Of a DNA stretch of 64,000 nucleotides, positions 26,762 through 41,500 are shown piece after piece (within the stretch, counting starts at the first letter, position 1; the number at the start of each line of letters is the position of its first letter). Location of the stretch: positions 55,629,001 to 55,693,000 of the forward strand of contig CM048552.1 in the NCBI GenBank assembly GCA_026413225.1. The letters are read 5' to 3'. The notes under the pieces are model-generated. The model was given only the letters and a program-made list of their open reading frames with translations, made no database searches and had not been told where the DNA came from. A program made the position numbers and the translations under genes. The stretch is from Otis tarda (lineage: Eukaryota; Chordata; Aves; Otidiformes; Otididae).

Positions 26762-27359
26762 TGTCCTGATTTCAGCAGGGATGGAGTTAATTTTCCTCTC
26801 AGTAGCCGGTGTGTTTTGTATTTCGGATTTGAAGAATGTTGATAAACAAGGACAGTGTCCAGCTTTCCAAGTCTCACTAGTGTGCAGGTGCAAGAAGCTG
26901 GGAGAAAGACAGACAGAAAAATTGACCCAAACTGGCCAAGGAGAGTATTCCATACCATAAACGTCATGCTCAATATGTAAGTGGGGGTTGCCCATGGGGG
27001 GGGATCCATTTTTTCCATCTCATCTCTCTCTTGCTCACTGGCATCATTTGTTCCCTCTACCTTGCTGGCTCCCTTTTGCTCCTTTGCTTGCTGCTTTGTT
27101 TTGTTTCCGTCATCGCTGCTCGGGACGGGTTGTATCAGTCACTGGGACATCCGACGGTGAGAAATTGTGCATTGTTCATTTTGTATATCTTAGTATCAGT
27201 ATATTCTGCTATTATTGTCTTTTTCCTTTGCTATTCTAGTAAACTGTCTTCATTTTAACCCGCAAGTTTTCTTTTTTTTTTGCATTTCTCTCCCCCATCC
27301 CACTGGGGAGGGGGAGGCTGAGCAAGAAACTGTGTGGTGACTAGGGCTAAAAAAAAACA
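26762..27359 (+). mobile_element. Solo LTR, avian ERVK-like endogenous retrovirus
   Basis: The 598-base element begins TGTCCTGATTTCAGC and ends in ...AAACA. Typical segments of this family are visible: CCAAACTGGCCAAGG (26927), CATACCATAAACGTCATGCT (26951), the R/U5-like segment AAACTGTCTTCATTTTAACC (27240), and CCCCCATCCCACTGGGGAGG (27293). The flanks TTCTT (26757-26761) and TTCTC (27360-27364) are a probable target duplication with one mismatch. No internal viral genes adjoin. The ERVK assignment is from memory of avian repeat families. Confidence 0.82.
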
Positions 27360-30300
27360 TTCTCCTAGGAGGTCACTGAACCAGAGGCTGAGTGTTCACA
27401 CCTTCTGCTGCCATGATATTCCTACCTGAATCATGAAAAAAAAAAAGATTCCTTTAAAAAGCCACAGGCTCTTCATGGTCTTGAGAAAACCAACTCAGAG
27501 CTTCAACCGCTGTCAGTTCCGGCCCAACACAGCATGTCTGAGACCAGCATTCCCAAGAAGCTCCCAAACTGAGTCTGCACATCACTCCTGCAAGGCTACT
27601 TGTTTCCCCAACATCCAAGGGGAAAGAACATGTTGAATCCTACAGTAGCCAGTTTCACTCCTAAGTCTACAACCAGCTTTCTTGTTTACTTTTTTCATTG
27701 CTCAAAGATGTGGTCATAAGGCTTACCCAGACAGGAATTTTTTTTTCTTTGCCATTGTGTTAGTGGATAACTCTGTCACGGTAGTTAAAAAGGCACACGT
27801 GGCATGACTCAGCAAGAGAAGGTAACACGCATGGAGGACCTGGAAATTCTTCCTTGTTCCTTTCTGCCCATCTTCTGAAAAGTCTGGTTTTCATTAAGCC
27901 AAATATGAAGTGGTGCTTCCAAGAAACAACCAGCTGGACTGAGGCATAATTTGTCCCAGGAAGACTGGGGTTCATTGCTCCACCTGTTGCTAGTGAGGAG
28001 GGCTCAGAGCTGGCAACCAGTTAAGACAGCGAGACAAACTCTGAGGAGAAAGGAGCTGAGGGGAGAAATAGAGCGTCAGTGAGCCCACCGTGCCTCACTG
28101 TCCATTTTGATTATAAATTCTGCTTTAAGATGTAACTTATTATTACACCTCTGAAATACAATGAATTTTATAAGCCAGACCCACTCCTAGAGCCAGTGTT
28201 GTGACAGTGTCCAAATGATGACTTCTAATCAAGTGGAGGCTGAGCATGCATGTAGGGAGCAGATTTAAGAGATGCTGTAAAAATCTCAGAAAATTATAAA
28301 CTTAAATGCAGTTTAGATCTATATACTAATGAAGAGATGCCTATATAGGCTTCTAGACAACTCAGTTTAAAAGAAATTTTAAAATGTCAATTTATTGCAG
28401 TGCATAGTTTCGTTAGCCAATTACACAAGGTATTACACATCTCATAATCATTAAAGCATGTTTGTCATTAATGTCATACAGATTTTTCTTCCGAGTTTAA
28501 CCCTAACTCTTTTTGCTTTATGGTAATTCTCCTGGGAGTAATTACTAAATTTCCATAGCGGTAATTTGGGTACCATAAGAGCATGTAACCTCAGCCTTGC
28601 TCCCTCCATCATAATGAAGATTTTGCCTAGAAATGTACTTTTTCCTTTTCACATTATTTAAACTACGACACATGATCAATAACATGGAACTGTAGAAAAC
28701 TTTCTCTTATGACAATTCTATTGATTTTTAAAAGAAATAATTAAACTAACAGTTAAGACCAAACTCATCAATAGAATCTGACTCCTTTGTTGCCCCCTCC
28801 TAAGTAGGACAAATCCATCAGGGACTCCTGGTTAGCATAACCAGTTTCCTGGAGCTATTGCACCACTCTGACAACATACTGAATAGCTGTTGTTCTCTCC
28901 TTGCTCTCATATCCACCTGCACACATTCCCACAACTCCAAATCACACCCTTCTGTTTTTTTTCTACTGCATTGTACATTCCCAAAAACCTCCATCTCCAT
29001 TCTCTTTTACATGCTCCCTCAGTTTGCTTCTTCCTACACCATCAGGTTCCTTTACAAAATAATGAATGCAATTTTAGGAAAGACATACTGTATTTTTCAC
29101 AGATAACAGACAGAGAATGCCAAATTATGTTAAATGCCAAATTTCTTTCCACTTTGATGACAGAAGTGTATTTGCAAATTAGCACCTCTGCTCAGACTGC
29201 ACTTCAACAACAGGACTTTACTGCTAACTAGCTCTCTACAACGCAAAGCAGAAGGTGAAATGGGAAAGCCAAGAAAAGCCTCCTGGGCTTGCTCTGAAAG
29301 TAAAGCAGCTTGTCCATAGGGATGGCTGGCTCTCATTTTCTCTTGTACTCTGATGCCCTTAAGACCCGTGCCATAGCTGCAATAAAATCTCTCCCCAAGC
29401 GAACTTGCGTATACCTCAATTCCTCTTTCGCTTCCAGTGATCCCACCAATCAAGCAGCTGCCAACCTGTGCTGCCTCGGAGAGCTGCTCCTGCACCCACG
29501 TGGCTGGAGCGAGGAATCTCTTCTGTGGCAGAGACAGACCGTAAATCGGGCAGTATGGGTTTCTTGATGAAGGTGATGTGAAATGTTCATGGATTTGGTT
29601 ATATTCAAGGGACACTGCAGCAAGTGTGTACATCCCAGGTGATTATCCATCTCGGCAACAAGTGAGAAAAAGCCTTCAAAAATTTAGGTTGGTAAGACTC
29701 AAATTTAATGCATTCTGCAAAATGCACGCTTCTTTACGTGGAACAACAGATTCAAAATATTAGCAGCAGTTTATGCTGAAAATGACTGAATGCTGTGGAA
29801 GAATTACAGAACATGGAGCAATGCACAGCCTAAATCAGACACACTTAGCATGGTGGAGCACAGCAGCCCTAGCAGATTCATTACTCTCCACTCAGCAGAG
29901 TCACAAACACTTATTTACTGACAGAAACATTCATCTGCAACATTCCTAAGATCTATTGGTGTTTGCAAGTTCCAGGATTTTCCTGAGAGAAGCAGGAATT
30001 TGTGCGTGCCTACATTTGGCAATGTTATTTCAAGTCCATTATAGGTTACAGATAATTAATAAATCTCCCTGAAAAATAATGCTCTTTCTGGAGGTGCTTA
30101 TATCTATTCAACAGCCATGCAACTTGATGGCTTGAAAAATGACTTTCCACAAACTATTTTATTTTAAAAATAACTTTTTAAATATGTATTTCAAAGTCTT
30201 ATTTACAGTAAGTACAATTATTGACTCTATTAGGTACACGGGCAGATGTGCAAATCACACATGTAGCTCTCAGGTTAATGTTATTTTAAGCTGCTAACAT

Positions 30301-31984
30301 AGTTCCAAAATCCAAGATTTGTCCTAGCTGACATGGCTCTAACAGGTGTAATTGGAACAACAAATGTGTTACAGATCAGAACAACATCAAAAGCATTCAT
30401 CTGTTCTATGGCTTAACAAGCCTTGCTTCTAAGAACTTATACCGTACGTATCACTGTAACACATGAGCACCTAACAGATGCTTCCATCAAAGATTAGCAG
30501 ATTCTTTCAAATAGGTGAAACTTGATACACTAAACTCTGTGAAAGCATTTACTTCTTGTCATGTTTAAAAAAAAATAAAATTATGGTATGTCTTTGGTTG
30601 CCTTTCAAATGCACCCATCTCCCATTAAAGCAATGAGAGATGCAAGACACCGTCCGTTTGGCCTTCACTAAGGGAAATGAAACACAGAAAAGGAAAAAAA
30701 AAAAAAAAGAGAGGAAAAAAAAGAGCAAATTTCACTAGAATTTACACAGCAGCAGAGCCAGAGGTCTAACTCAGGAACCCTGAATACCTTCCCCACATGC
30801 TTCTGACTACATTCACTCTGGCGAATTAGGGCAAACCGAGGAAGCAGCAGTGATGTTGATTAGAAAGCAAAATGGATTAGGAAGCAGTGACATTATAGTG
30901 AGTCAAAAATAGACAATATAGGAAGGGAACAGAAAAAGAAAGAAAATTGAGAATAGCTGATGGTTACCGAAAGCTACCAGCAGAAAGGAAGTAAGATGAT
31001 GTGATGAAGCAGCAAGCATAAATAAAAGGAGATGCACTGATGAGAGGCATTTTTCAGACATGTTAAACAGCTGATTGTCAAAATATTTTCAGTAAATACA
31101 CAGATGCCATGTTCACCTCTAGTAGGTGTATTTACTACTGCATACAATGGCCTGGGTGGTAGATGATACTGAGGGAAGACAACTCTTCTCTTGACTCCTC
31201 ATCCATCCTAGTCACTATTCGCTGCCTCGAAAATATTATCACAGAGCACTAGTGACTGACTGCACTTGGCAAAACCCAAAAGGCAGCTGTGATCACGCCC
31301 TCAGAGTTTTGAAAAGCAGAATTACCTCACAAAAGCTGTATAAAGACTTGCAACTTGTCATAGCGCAGACTCTTCAAAAATGCACCGCTGAAGCTGCTGG
31401 CATTTACAGCATGAACCAGAAAGGTGCTGTGAATGTTGCAGAAGCAGACACCTCACATCTAGGTGACAACAAGCAGCTCACCAGTGGAGTCCAGCACAGC
31501 CAACACAGCCCTGTTTCCCAGGATAGAGGCAGGCTCAGAACAGGAAGCTGCAATGGACATCTGGGACAAAAGGAAGGGAATGTGGAAGACAGCAAGAGTG
31601 GGTATGGCCAACCTCCTGAGCACTATCTGTCCTTTCTGAAATTACCAAACACTCCAATAAGCTTAAATACCAGACGAGATGTTTTTCCCTGCTGTTGGCC
31701 TACTTTGCATTTGCTAAAACAAGGCCCAAACACATCCTTACCCTTAAAATACTAAAAGTGTTCTCCACCAGCCTCAGATGAAACTACCTCCCAACCAAAC
31801 CCATCTTCCTGACTAACAAAATCCCTCCCCTTCCAGGGCTCTATAAAAATCAAAGCTGTCTGATACACCTTATTCCTCTAAAATAGCATTTATCAAAGTT
31901 TCTCTTTAAAAATCTGATTGTCATGAAACTACTGTTAAAGGGTAAAAAACTGGGCTCTGGTCTCAACGCTTGCACCTGTGTGTC
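27360..31984. other. Intergenic downstream of XPNPEP3; no gene supported
   Basis: It probably includes the XPNPEP3 3' UTR at its upper end. On the minus strand I saw no AATAAA or ATTAAA in the first kilobase after the stop codon, so the poly(A) site is unresolved; one AATAAA lies near 30157. Two 167-codon open frames (29130-29633 minus, 31252-31755 plus) have no recognised family. Confidence 0.55.
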
Positions 31985-32340
31985 TGGAGAGGGATCAGGG
32001 AGAAGCCCTGCTGGTGGCTGGCACTGACAAAATTCACCCCTTCAAGGGCACCAGAACAGATGGATCCACACAGCAGAGAGATGAATCCACCCCCATGTCC
32101 TACAGCAGCTCAACATCAGCACCAATCAAATCAGAAGGAAAACGCACACAGAAGAGGTTGCTTTGCTTTTTCATCCCCCAGTACCCAAGCCTTTTGCACT
32201 TGACTTCCCAGCCCCAGTCCTGGAAACAGTCATCAACTGTTCACATCCTCCATCACTTGACAACTACAGCCAGCTACAGGGATCTGCATCCCTGGAAAGC
32301 TGCATCTCCCGAGGAGGATAAAAGAGGCAGAGAAGGGGCA

Positions 32341-32507
32341 TCATGCGCTGTGGCCACAGATCTGCTCGATGTGGTAGATCTCCTTGGGACAGTCAGCAGA
32401 TAAGATGAGAGGTGCATCCTCCGTTATCACAACATCATCCTCAATGCGCACACCAATGCCACGAAAGCGCTCTGGGGCACTCACGTCATCCTCAGGGATA
32501 TAAATGC
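32341..32507 (-). CDS. XPNPEP3: XPNPEP3 exon 10, terminal coding exon
   Basis: It codes for [34 protein letters not shown] and ends [12 protein letters not shown]. Glu of VRIEDD is the last metal ligand. Acceptor TTTCAG|GCATT. A decayed duplicate lies at 13848-13955. Confidence 0.97.
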
Positions 32508-35500
32508 CTGAAAGAAGGAAGGGAATTAAAACACACAACTCTCTCCAGAACAACACCTTTCCCTTACTGCGCCACCATGAGAGCAGGGTTGAATTTTCAG
32601 CAACATAACATGAGTTTGATTCAAAAAAATTTTAATACGGAAAGCTACTCTCTTTCCCCTCACTCATGGTAGCTGGTAGGCGAAGAAAGGAAAGTGTCCC
32701 TCAGTGCCTACAGACACTAGCATGTTAACAACAACTTCCACAATCACAGCTTGCCTTTCCGCACTTCTTGCTCTCAATGCTAAGTTCACAATGATGATTT
32801 TAACAATGTTCTGAATAGAGAGAGAGAGAGAGGAGCCAAGCATTAAATATCAGTTTCCAGCTGACAGCTCCAAATCCAGTGACAAGCAGAAAGAGAGATT
32901 CACCGCAAAATGTCTAATCTACAAAGCTAAGTTGTGAATGCATGTAATTCCAGACTGCAATGCTTGAGAGTTACACTACCAGTGCCTGGTAGTAGTTTAG
33001 TCACGCTAACACAGAATAGAGCACTGCGATTGACCTGCGCAGCTGTGGGTCAAGCGCTAACAGTCTGAGGTCTACACTAATCTGCTTCCTGCTGTACAGA
33101 CACTTTCTGAGAGTTTACTCCCAAATTTGTTACCTTGGCTGTGTTTGGGAGGGAAACAGGATTTTCTAATACTGCAATGACTTTGGGAGGGCAATAACTT
33201 AAGGTTTTCTAATACTGTAATAATTTTCAATTTCACCAGAAAGAACTTGAATGCTTTGGTCTGAGGGATCAACTAACTACTCAAAGCAATACTGTTATTC
33301 TCAGTGTTTCACGTTTTTGTCTACCACTGACTGCATATCTTTTTACCTGGTTCAATGGTTATCACCATGCCTGGCTGGAGCGGGAGCGATCGGGATATAT
33401 CTGGGGTATCATGAACATCCATGCCCAAGTAATGGCCCACATGATGTGGGCAGTACTTTCGAACAGCCTAGCAGAAGACAAAACAAGTGTCATGGAGGCA
33501 GTTAAACACAGCTCAACCTCTTGTTCCAATACAAAAGACGAGAAGAGATAGAATAGTTATATGCTTAACTAACAATCTTACTGCCACGACTAGGTCACCA
33601 GGGGCTGTCTTCCATCTACCAGAACTGGATGGCCTCAAAACCCACCAGTACCAGGTACCTTTTATGAGCATATTGCAAACTGCCTTTCCCCCCTCACTGA
33701 AAAGAGCAGCCCAAGTCCATCACCACTGCAGTACGTCAGGCAAGCCTTCAGTTTTCGGCTCACTGAGTTTTGCTGCCCCAACCCTTTCCATCCCTTAAAC
33801 ATCTAAGCCCTGCGTTGCTCCCATCAGCAGACCCTGACAACCAGCAGCAGCTGATACAGCTGCTACGTGATGTGGCAAAGACGCCTCCTGTGCACGACAG
33901 AGCGAATGCTGTGCCGATTCCACTCAGCAGCTACAGCAGGATTTTAATCCACCTCTACAGGGCACTGATACTCCCTCCCCTCACACCATCCTAATCCTCC
34001 TTCCTCCAGAGAGGAGCTCCTTGACAGCAGGAATCAAGAGCTAATTCCTCCTGTGCCTCACCCTCCTCATATTTCACTGGGGACTGAGCCGCAGACGCTG
34101 GTCTCATCTGGCTGTGCTGCCGCCTGCCGAGAGAAACCAGCATGACAGCCGCCGTTCGCAGGAGAAAACCAGGGCTGTTACTGCACTGACACTGTAGGAC
34201 AATTAAATCTAGCAGAAATCTGTACTGCTGCCAAATGGGTAGTTCCGTCACCGGGTTCCGCCATTTTTCTTGTATTGCCATCAGCAATCATGCCGTTTGC
34301 AGCGAGTGGGACCAGATAAACTTCTCTAACTGCAAACCAATCCTATTTTATCTGCAGGTTCAGCTCTAAGGCAGACCAGTTTCCGAGTCTTGTTCACCAG
34401 ACAACACAGAATCACAGAATAGTTTGGGTTGGAAGGGACCCTTAAAGGTCATCTAGTCCAACCCCCTTGCAAGGAGCAATTCTGAAACCCAATACTGGCA
34501 CAAAACGGTGCGGAAGAGGCAGCAGGTGGACTGACTGAGAAGAATGGGCTGCACCTTTTGGTAGCAGTGCAGATTTATGCCATGTTAAACAGATCACAAA
34601 ACTATGACTAACTGCCTGCAGCCAGTTTCAGACCCAGAATTTTGTGTTAGTGTCAATGCCTCTATAGGTCCCCTCAGACTGTCTGCACTCTAAAGCTGCA
34701 TCTACACTAACAAGTAGTGCAGACCAGTGGGAACGGATCTGCAGCGTGAAATAAGAAGTGTTGAGTAACAAATATTCACATTATATGCATGTAAGACTGG
34801 GAGGTTACTTCAGACCAAATTGTGTGCTGAATGGTTAAAACACATCTTCAAGTTTAGCCTTGTCTGAGAGAAATCCAGTCCTGTGCTGAAACCAGCCCAC
34901 AACAGGAATTAAAGTACAATGAGTGGGGACAACCAGAAGATTAATCTCAAAAGCACTTTCCTGGGCCAAACTAAAGCCACTAACGGAACCCAAGAAGAAA
35001 ATAGTCAGGCCTAGTAGGATGAAGCTGCAGTAGAAAAACTTCAAGTACCTTGAAGAAGTGGCTCTCAGTGATGCTGCTCTTTAGGATCCCCAGCTCTTTC
35101 AGTTTCTGTCCAATAAGGCTCAGCATGAGGCTGTAAATATTTTCTAGACTCACACCTGGAGAGCAGAGGCTCAGGCAGGACTTCTGGATATCCAGGACAG
35201 CCTGGTATAGTTCTGCTTGGGGTTTGGTGAACCTGAAAACCATTAAGAAAAGGAACAAAGGACATTTCTCACAATTAAACCACTACCCAGAACCTATTTT
35301 GGGGACAGATGGACAATGTTGGAGCAGAGAAAGTCAGAAAGGAAAGCAACTGGCTCCTTATACGAAATGCCAAACAAGGCATCATTGCAACACGCCCTTC
35401 AATACACTGAGTAGAGACAGAGTTTCTCAGCTAACAACCTAATTACAAAGCAAAGCAAAGCTACTGCAGGAAAAAGAATGCACTTGAGCCAAAACATACA

Positions 35501-38500
35501 GGAATCAAACACACAACAACAGGGATATCACACAAGCAAATTCACAACTGACAGAGCCATGTAAGGTCAACTAAACTCCTTAGTCAACTAAACTCTGGTT
35601 TTCTTACAACCAGAGTCAGCCAGAGCTGAATGCACAAAAGCGCTCTCTGCACTTTAAGCATGCTGTAATAGTGGAAAATAGCAGTAATCACACATATTCA
35701 TGCAGTAATTAATGACCCAGTGGGGAATACAGCTTCTCATGCTGAAAGATTAGTTTATATAATTTGATTACTCTGACGAACCACAGAACGGGACATATTA
35801 AAGCTACTCACACAGAGATTAAACACACATACACTCAATCCATCAATTATTTAAGAGTTTCTCAAAGTTCTTCAAAACAGCCTTATCGCAGCGTACCTTC
35901 CATTGACAGGCCAGGTGCGCGTGATGTCACTTACGTAGCAGGAAGACTCACATCCACCATCTAGCAAGACCAGTTCACCATCCTGGAGAATAACAGGAAA
36001 AAATGCCCAGTGGGTGAGTCCAGCTATTAACTGAATTGATTTTTCTGTCTGAGAGCAGGCAGGGAGATTATGTATTTATTTCTGCAGAGCAGCTGCAGAG
36101 ATGTGAATTCCTTTTGCAGAGCAACACCCCAGGTGCTACTGTTTATAAATAGGCTATTCCAGTTGGATTGTTTCTCTGCATAGTCTGACCGTTACACTTA
36201 TCTACAACCTGAACTCTTAACACAGCGATTTTCAAACACTTCGGAATTAAAAAAAAATATTTTCCTTGAACTATTCTGTGCTCTGAGACATCAGTCCCAT
36301 TCACACCTGTATTGTTTACTCCAGCAAATTATACTACTTTCAGTAGAAGTACTCTGCTAGTGACTGAGACAAAGAGTTTTGCAACAAAAACATAGATTTC
36401 TGAGCTACCCACAAGATCACCAACAGCTAAAGATATAGCCTTGTCACAAGGTAAAAGGATCCAGCAAAATCACTTCTCTGACAGTGTATCACTACTGTAA
36501 ATGCACTACTGAATAGCTTCTACCATCTTCCTTGTTCTCTTCTGGGACTTTCTAGACTCCTCTAAGACATACTTCTGAATCTACCTCGTGATGAAGAAAA
36601 AACCTTTGGAGATGTACATCTCCAATTCACTTCAGCAAAATTCAGTTTCATGTCAATTAAATTACTGACAGCATGTCTTCCAAACAGCCAAGCAAAAAAC
36701 ACAAAAGGTCAGGAACAAAGCCACTGCCTTGCTTTTCCTCCTTAAAGGGGCTAACAACAAATAGAGCAGTGAGATCTTGTAAAAAGTTTGGATTCAATTC
36801 TCTATGGATTTACACCACATGTAATCCAAGGCCTTTTATAGAGATTCACTCCACAGATCCATGACTGTGCCAGCAGCTCTAACGTGGAATGACAAGAAAG
36901 AATTCTAGCACATTAAGGGAAAAAAGTAAGAAGCAGAATTCACTGCTAGCCCTGCTTCCAGTGCTAGCTACTATAATTGTGTACAGTTAAGTGCCACAAA
37001 CACTAACACAGTAGATAAACTAGAAGTGAGAAGATTCCACTATCCCACTAAATAGATAGGCCACTAACTATCAATTCAATTTGTATTTTTAACTTTTTAA
37101 GAATAGCTAGTTCAATTCTTTAAGTAAAATATGAAATGATAGCACCTGCCCTCTTCCAAGCAACTAAACAAGCTAAATAACAATTTGTTAGCTAAGGGAA
37201 TTCAACCTGTGGTTTGATTATCCACTAAGTGCCTTATGTCGTGCGTCTTGTCCTCTTTCTTTAAAGCTGAGGCCACTGAGTGGTAGACTGAATAAGGTCC
37301 ACATGAGGCCATAAGCAGCCTTGAGACACCTTCCACATTAGACACTTTGTTAGTCTATTTGGCAACAAGAACTGTAGGAAGTAGCACACAAAGGAAAAGA
37401 AAGAGTCAAGTTTAGGGGTTTAACCTCATACTAAACAGTTTTGAAAAAAATAAGTGACAGTCATTTAATTGAACAACTTTAACAGAAGCAACTGGAGTTA
37501 CATGAGCACGCCTGACCTTGAATGACAGTACAACAAAGGAGGCTTCTTTCTGCCAAAAGCAGCCTGTCGTATCTTTTGTATGTCTGTCTCTGCAGATCAT
37601 TTCAAGGTCTGCTAGCGTGCCAGCTTCAAGAAAAGACAATGTTAGCAGGAAAGTTTCATCCTGCATTAAGGCAGAGGAAAAATATGCTCCTCTGAGAAGT
37701 GAACTGTGAGTAGAGCAGTTGGGGAATATTGCTCCTGAAAATACTTATCTGCACCTAAAGGTGCATTGTCAGGAAAGCTGGAGAGGTTCAACTCAATAAT
37801 GTGAATCTTCAAAATAAGATAATACATGTTAATTTACCTACAGCTATCTAGTCCACCTCTCAACATTTAACATTGATTCTTTCCCTCCTTGTTCCCCTTC
37901 CCTGCTTTGCTGGCCTATGTGAAGTCTGAAATGCTTTTCAGCTTTGCCAGAGCACGGATGTACTGCTTCATCTTATGCTGTAAAGCAAGGCCGAGCAATG
38001 CAAGTGACAGCTGAAGACCTCCCCAGTACCTTCACTCTGTCTGCTGCAGTGGTCCCTCTCTCTTTTGCGCAGTGAGCGATCCACCCAGGACTGCGCACTG
38101 CTACACACTGTGTGGGAGCAGACGTGTTTGCTAAATGAAGTTATTTGCAAGCTTGTTTACAAATCCTTCACTGTTCAGAAAATACTGCAGAAAGCGCAAA
38201 GAGGTGAGAAGGAGATTAGATGAATGAAGTTATCTTTCACTGACAGTTAAACTAACCAGGGCAGGATGCCTTTCCCTTGCTCACTTAAAAATATACATTT
38301 AAGTGTTTGATCTGTTCAGTCAAAACAAAGAGCAGCCAGGGGACACATATGGGGACAGTGGGTCACAGCATTGCATTTTAATTTACTGGACAGCATATAG
38401 TTTACCTTGATGAGCTGGTTGTTCTTCACATAGTGCAAAGTGTTTGATCTATTGCCACCAGCAACAACAGGGGGATAGGCCAAGATGTCAGCACCACGAG

Positions 38501-41500
38501 CCCGGCACTCGAATTCAAACTGGAATACCAATTCAGAGAAGAGGAGACTGTTAGTGCTGATTCAGGTGATTAACTGCCCTAGGGCTATTATCATTCATGT
38601 CCTACAACTGCTTTCTTAATTTGTACAACACAAAGTGAAAATGGAAAGTGAGCTCACTAAACAAAAGCAGTCTTGACGGTTTTCCAAGAACTGGAGGGAA
38701 AAAATATAGAACTATCCACTTCTCAAGAGAGTGTTTTAAGCCTGCATCTGGTCTCATGGAAGCTCTTTCTGGTGCAAGCCATTCAATACTGTATCAAACA
38801 TTCATTACATTGTCATAAATCTAGGTGAGGATTTGTTTTTACACAAAGTAATGCTCTTAGTTGCCATACAACTTTGCACCTTTTAAAAGGTCCTAAATGT
38901 CAGCATGACAACAGTTGTGTTTTGCTGTTGTCTTGTAAAGTTACAAAGTACCAGCATATTTACAGCAGTATCTATTTTAATGACTCTGTTGAACGAAGAA
39001 AGTTTAAAAGCATGCACTACCGTGATGTCGGAGGGAAAAAAAACCAACAAAAAACCAAAGGCACTGTAAGCATCAAGATCTTTACCTTTACTGAGTGATG
39101 AAGCTGATGAAAGCACGCAAATTAATAAACCTAGATCTACAAAGACCCTTAGAACCTCAATATATTAATAACATGTCTTTCCTATAATTACCAAAACCAT
39201 GTGGGACAGAACAATCCAGAATGCTCACATGTAGTAAAGTAGGTTTTACAATCCTGACCTGGAGTGAAAAATTGATCTGTAAAATACACTTTAAAAAATT
39301 TTCTTTACAAGTCAGTACTGGTGCTCAATGCCATGTCAGCACAGGCCCATCTATGTCATAACAGATGGTCAAATTCTGCTGATGTTTCTCCAACAGGCAT
39401 CTCACTGCAATTCCTTACAAAATTCCGTGCCAAATGTGCCGGCCAATTAGTCTGTATTTTGTAAGAGAGGCATCTACACTGCTTCAAGACAGCTGTGGTG
39501 ATCCGGTGTAGTAAGAGGCTAGAGTCAAGAGAAGCAGGCTTTACAAATAGGTGTTATAACTACTTAAATTCTGTACAGTAGAACTGTATTACAGAATAAG
39601 ATAATAACTATATCTCTGATTGTTTAGCAGGTTTTGTATTTAAATACAGTAGAAAAAGATATCAATAGCAGATAAACTTAGACAACCACTACATTTCTTC
39701 GATAAGGGTATGGGAAGTACAGCTGAAGAATTCCTCACATTGACTTTTCTGCACATCCCAGGAAACACAAGAGTTAGGTGAAGGAGGAATGTGCTACAGT
39801 GGGAGGGACATTACAGAGAGATCTGATATTTCTAGTTTCCTGGAAGGATAACCAACATCCAGCCCTTCTATCACATCTCCAGCCATGAAGTACTCACCTT
39901 TGCATACAGAAAGGCTTCATCCACTGGAGATTTGCTGGCAAACATTGTCTCTATGAAAGCCTATGAAAAACAAGGGCCTTTCAGTTAGCAAAGGAGCCTG
40001 AACTTGAAAGAATTTATTTTTTTTTCCACTTGCTGTCTTTTTAGGAAGGCCTAAAATCAGCTGGCCCAGAACACAGGTACCAGAGGCAGCTGAGAATGCA
40101 GAGTGCTGTCAAGCCTAGAACCAACTGAGCTCTGTTTCCTGTGAAACTGTATTTAGGGGCTGATGACTCTGTGTTTTGAAAGAGGATTAGATGATTGAAG
40201 CTGATTCCATGGGTTGGCATTTTATAAGTTGTCTTGCCTATGGATTCTCTTGCATATAACAGGAGTGCCCTATGCAGCTTTTCTACTTGGCTGTTTATTT
40301 TAATAATATTTACAAAAGACATAATAGCATTTGAGATTATCTGTCAGATTTGTTTAAAATTGACCAGTGAGTTCAAAAGGTATTTGAGGGATAAGGGGGA
40401 ATTTGGAGACATACACAGGCAATATGTTTACAAAAATCCTGTTTCCTCAAAAACAACAGGATAAATGGGAAAGAAAATGGTGTAGGGAAGGAGAGGGGAA
40501 GTTGGGAAGAGAGTAAAAAGGCTACCCTTGTTCCTGAATTTTGCTTTTAAACAAATCTAACTGCTGCTGGCTTTTCTTCATTGGAGTTACACTAATTGAG
40601 AGAGGCTGGTAGTCCAAGAAGTCTTCCTGTTTCTCCTTGTCTTGGGGAGGGAGCTGGGCCCAACTGATGGTTGAGACACAGCAGTTCAGCAACAGATTAG
40701 ACCAAAGCTATCCTTCCAACCCATGTCACCCCATCAACAACCCTCTCCCCTTTCTTCTTTAAAGGAATGCAACAGTTCATTTGCGGAGCACACAACCCCA
40801 TACCTCTGCTGTCACTCGTCCAGCTATCTTCATCCTTTCAATCTCTGCAGGAGATTTGATCAACCGAAGGTTTTGCACTAGATGTCGGACGCCCTGGATG
40901 TGGTTTTTGTTCCGAGCTTTTATCTCAGCCAAGGGCTGCATGTAGTCAGAGTGCAGCTCTGTATGCACTGGTTTCTTCAAGTCATACCAAACAATGTTTG
41001 ACTCGCCTGGAATACAAAACAAAAGCTGACACATGAAAATATATGTAGAAATGTCCTCCCTATATTGAATAACTCTCTCTTTCTAAATTACACCTGTTGC
41101 TATATTTGAGAAATGTATTTCCTCTGAATCTGCATTTACAGACCATGTAGACACTTCCACTGCCACAGGATACCAGCAATCTCTTCAAAATCTGGAAGAT
41201 TACCAATGTATAGCATGTAGATTTGACAAATTCCCCCTATCTTGCACAAATCCATTTTGAGTTTGCATATCAAAGTTGCGCTTGTGCAAGCTAAGCAGCC
41301 ATTCATGTTCATGTGCATGTTCTGAATTGTTCTGCCATTTAGCCTGTCCCCTCTGACACTGTAAGGCAATTTACCTTTTACTCATTGCATGGAATCAGGG
41401 TCATCATCAGCTATGCTTCAGAGTATCTTTAGGGAACGACTGTTTATTTCAGTCATTCAAAGATGAACTTACTGAGGACAAACGTATCTACCTGTGTGGA

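Larger units (their letters stand above)
31985..34190 (-). repeat. Source segment of the XPNPEP3-tail duplication (copy B)
   Basis: This segment spans XPNPEP3 exons 10 and 9, intron 9, part of intron 8 and part of the 3' flank. It is the functional partner of copy A at 13660-15430; boundaries are approximate. Confidence 0.75.
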
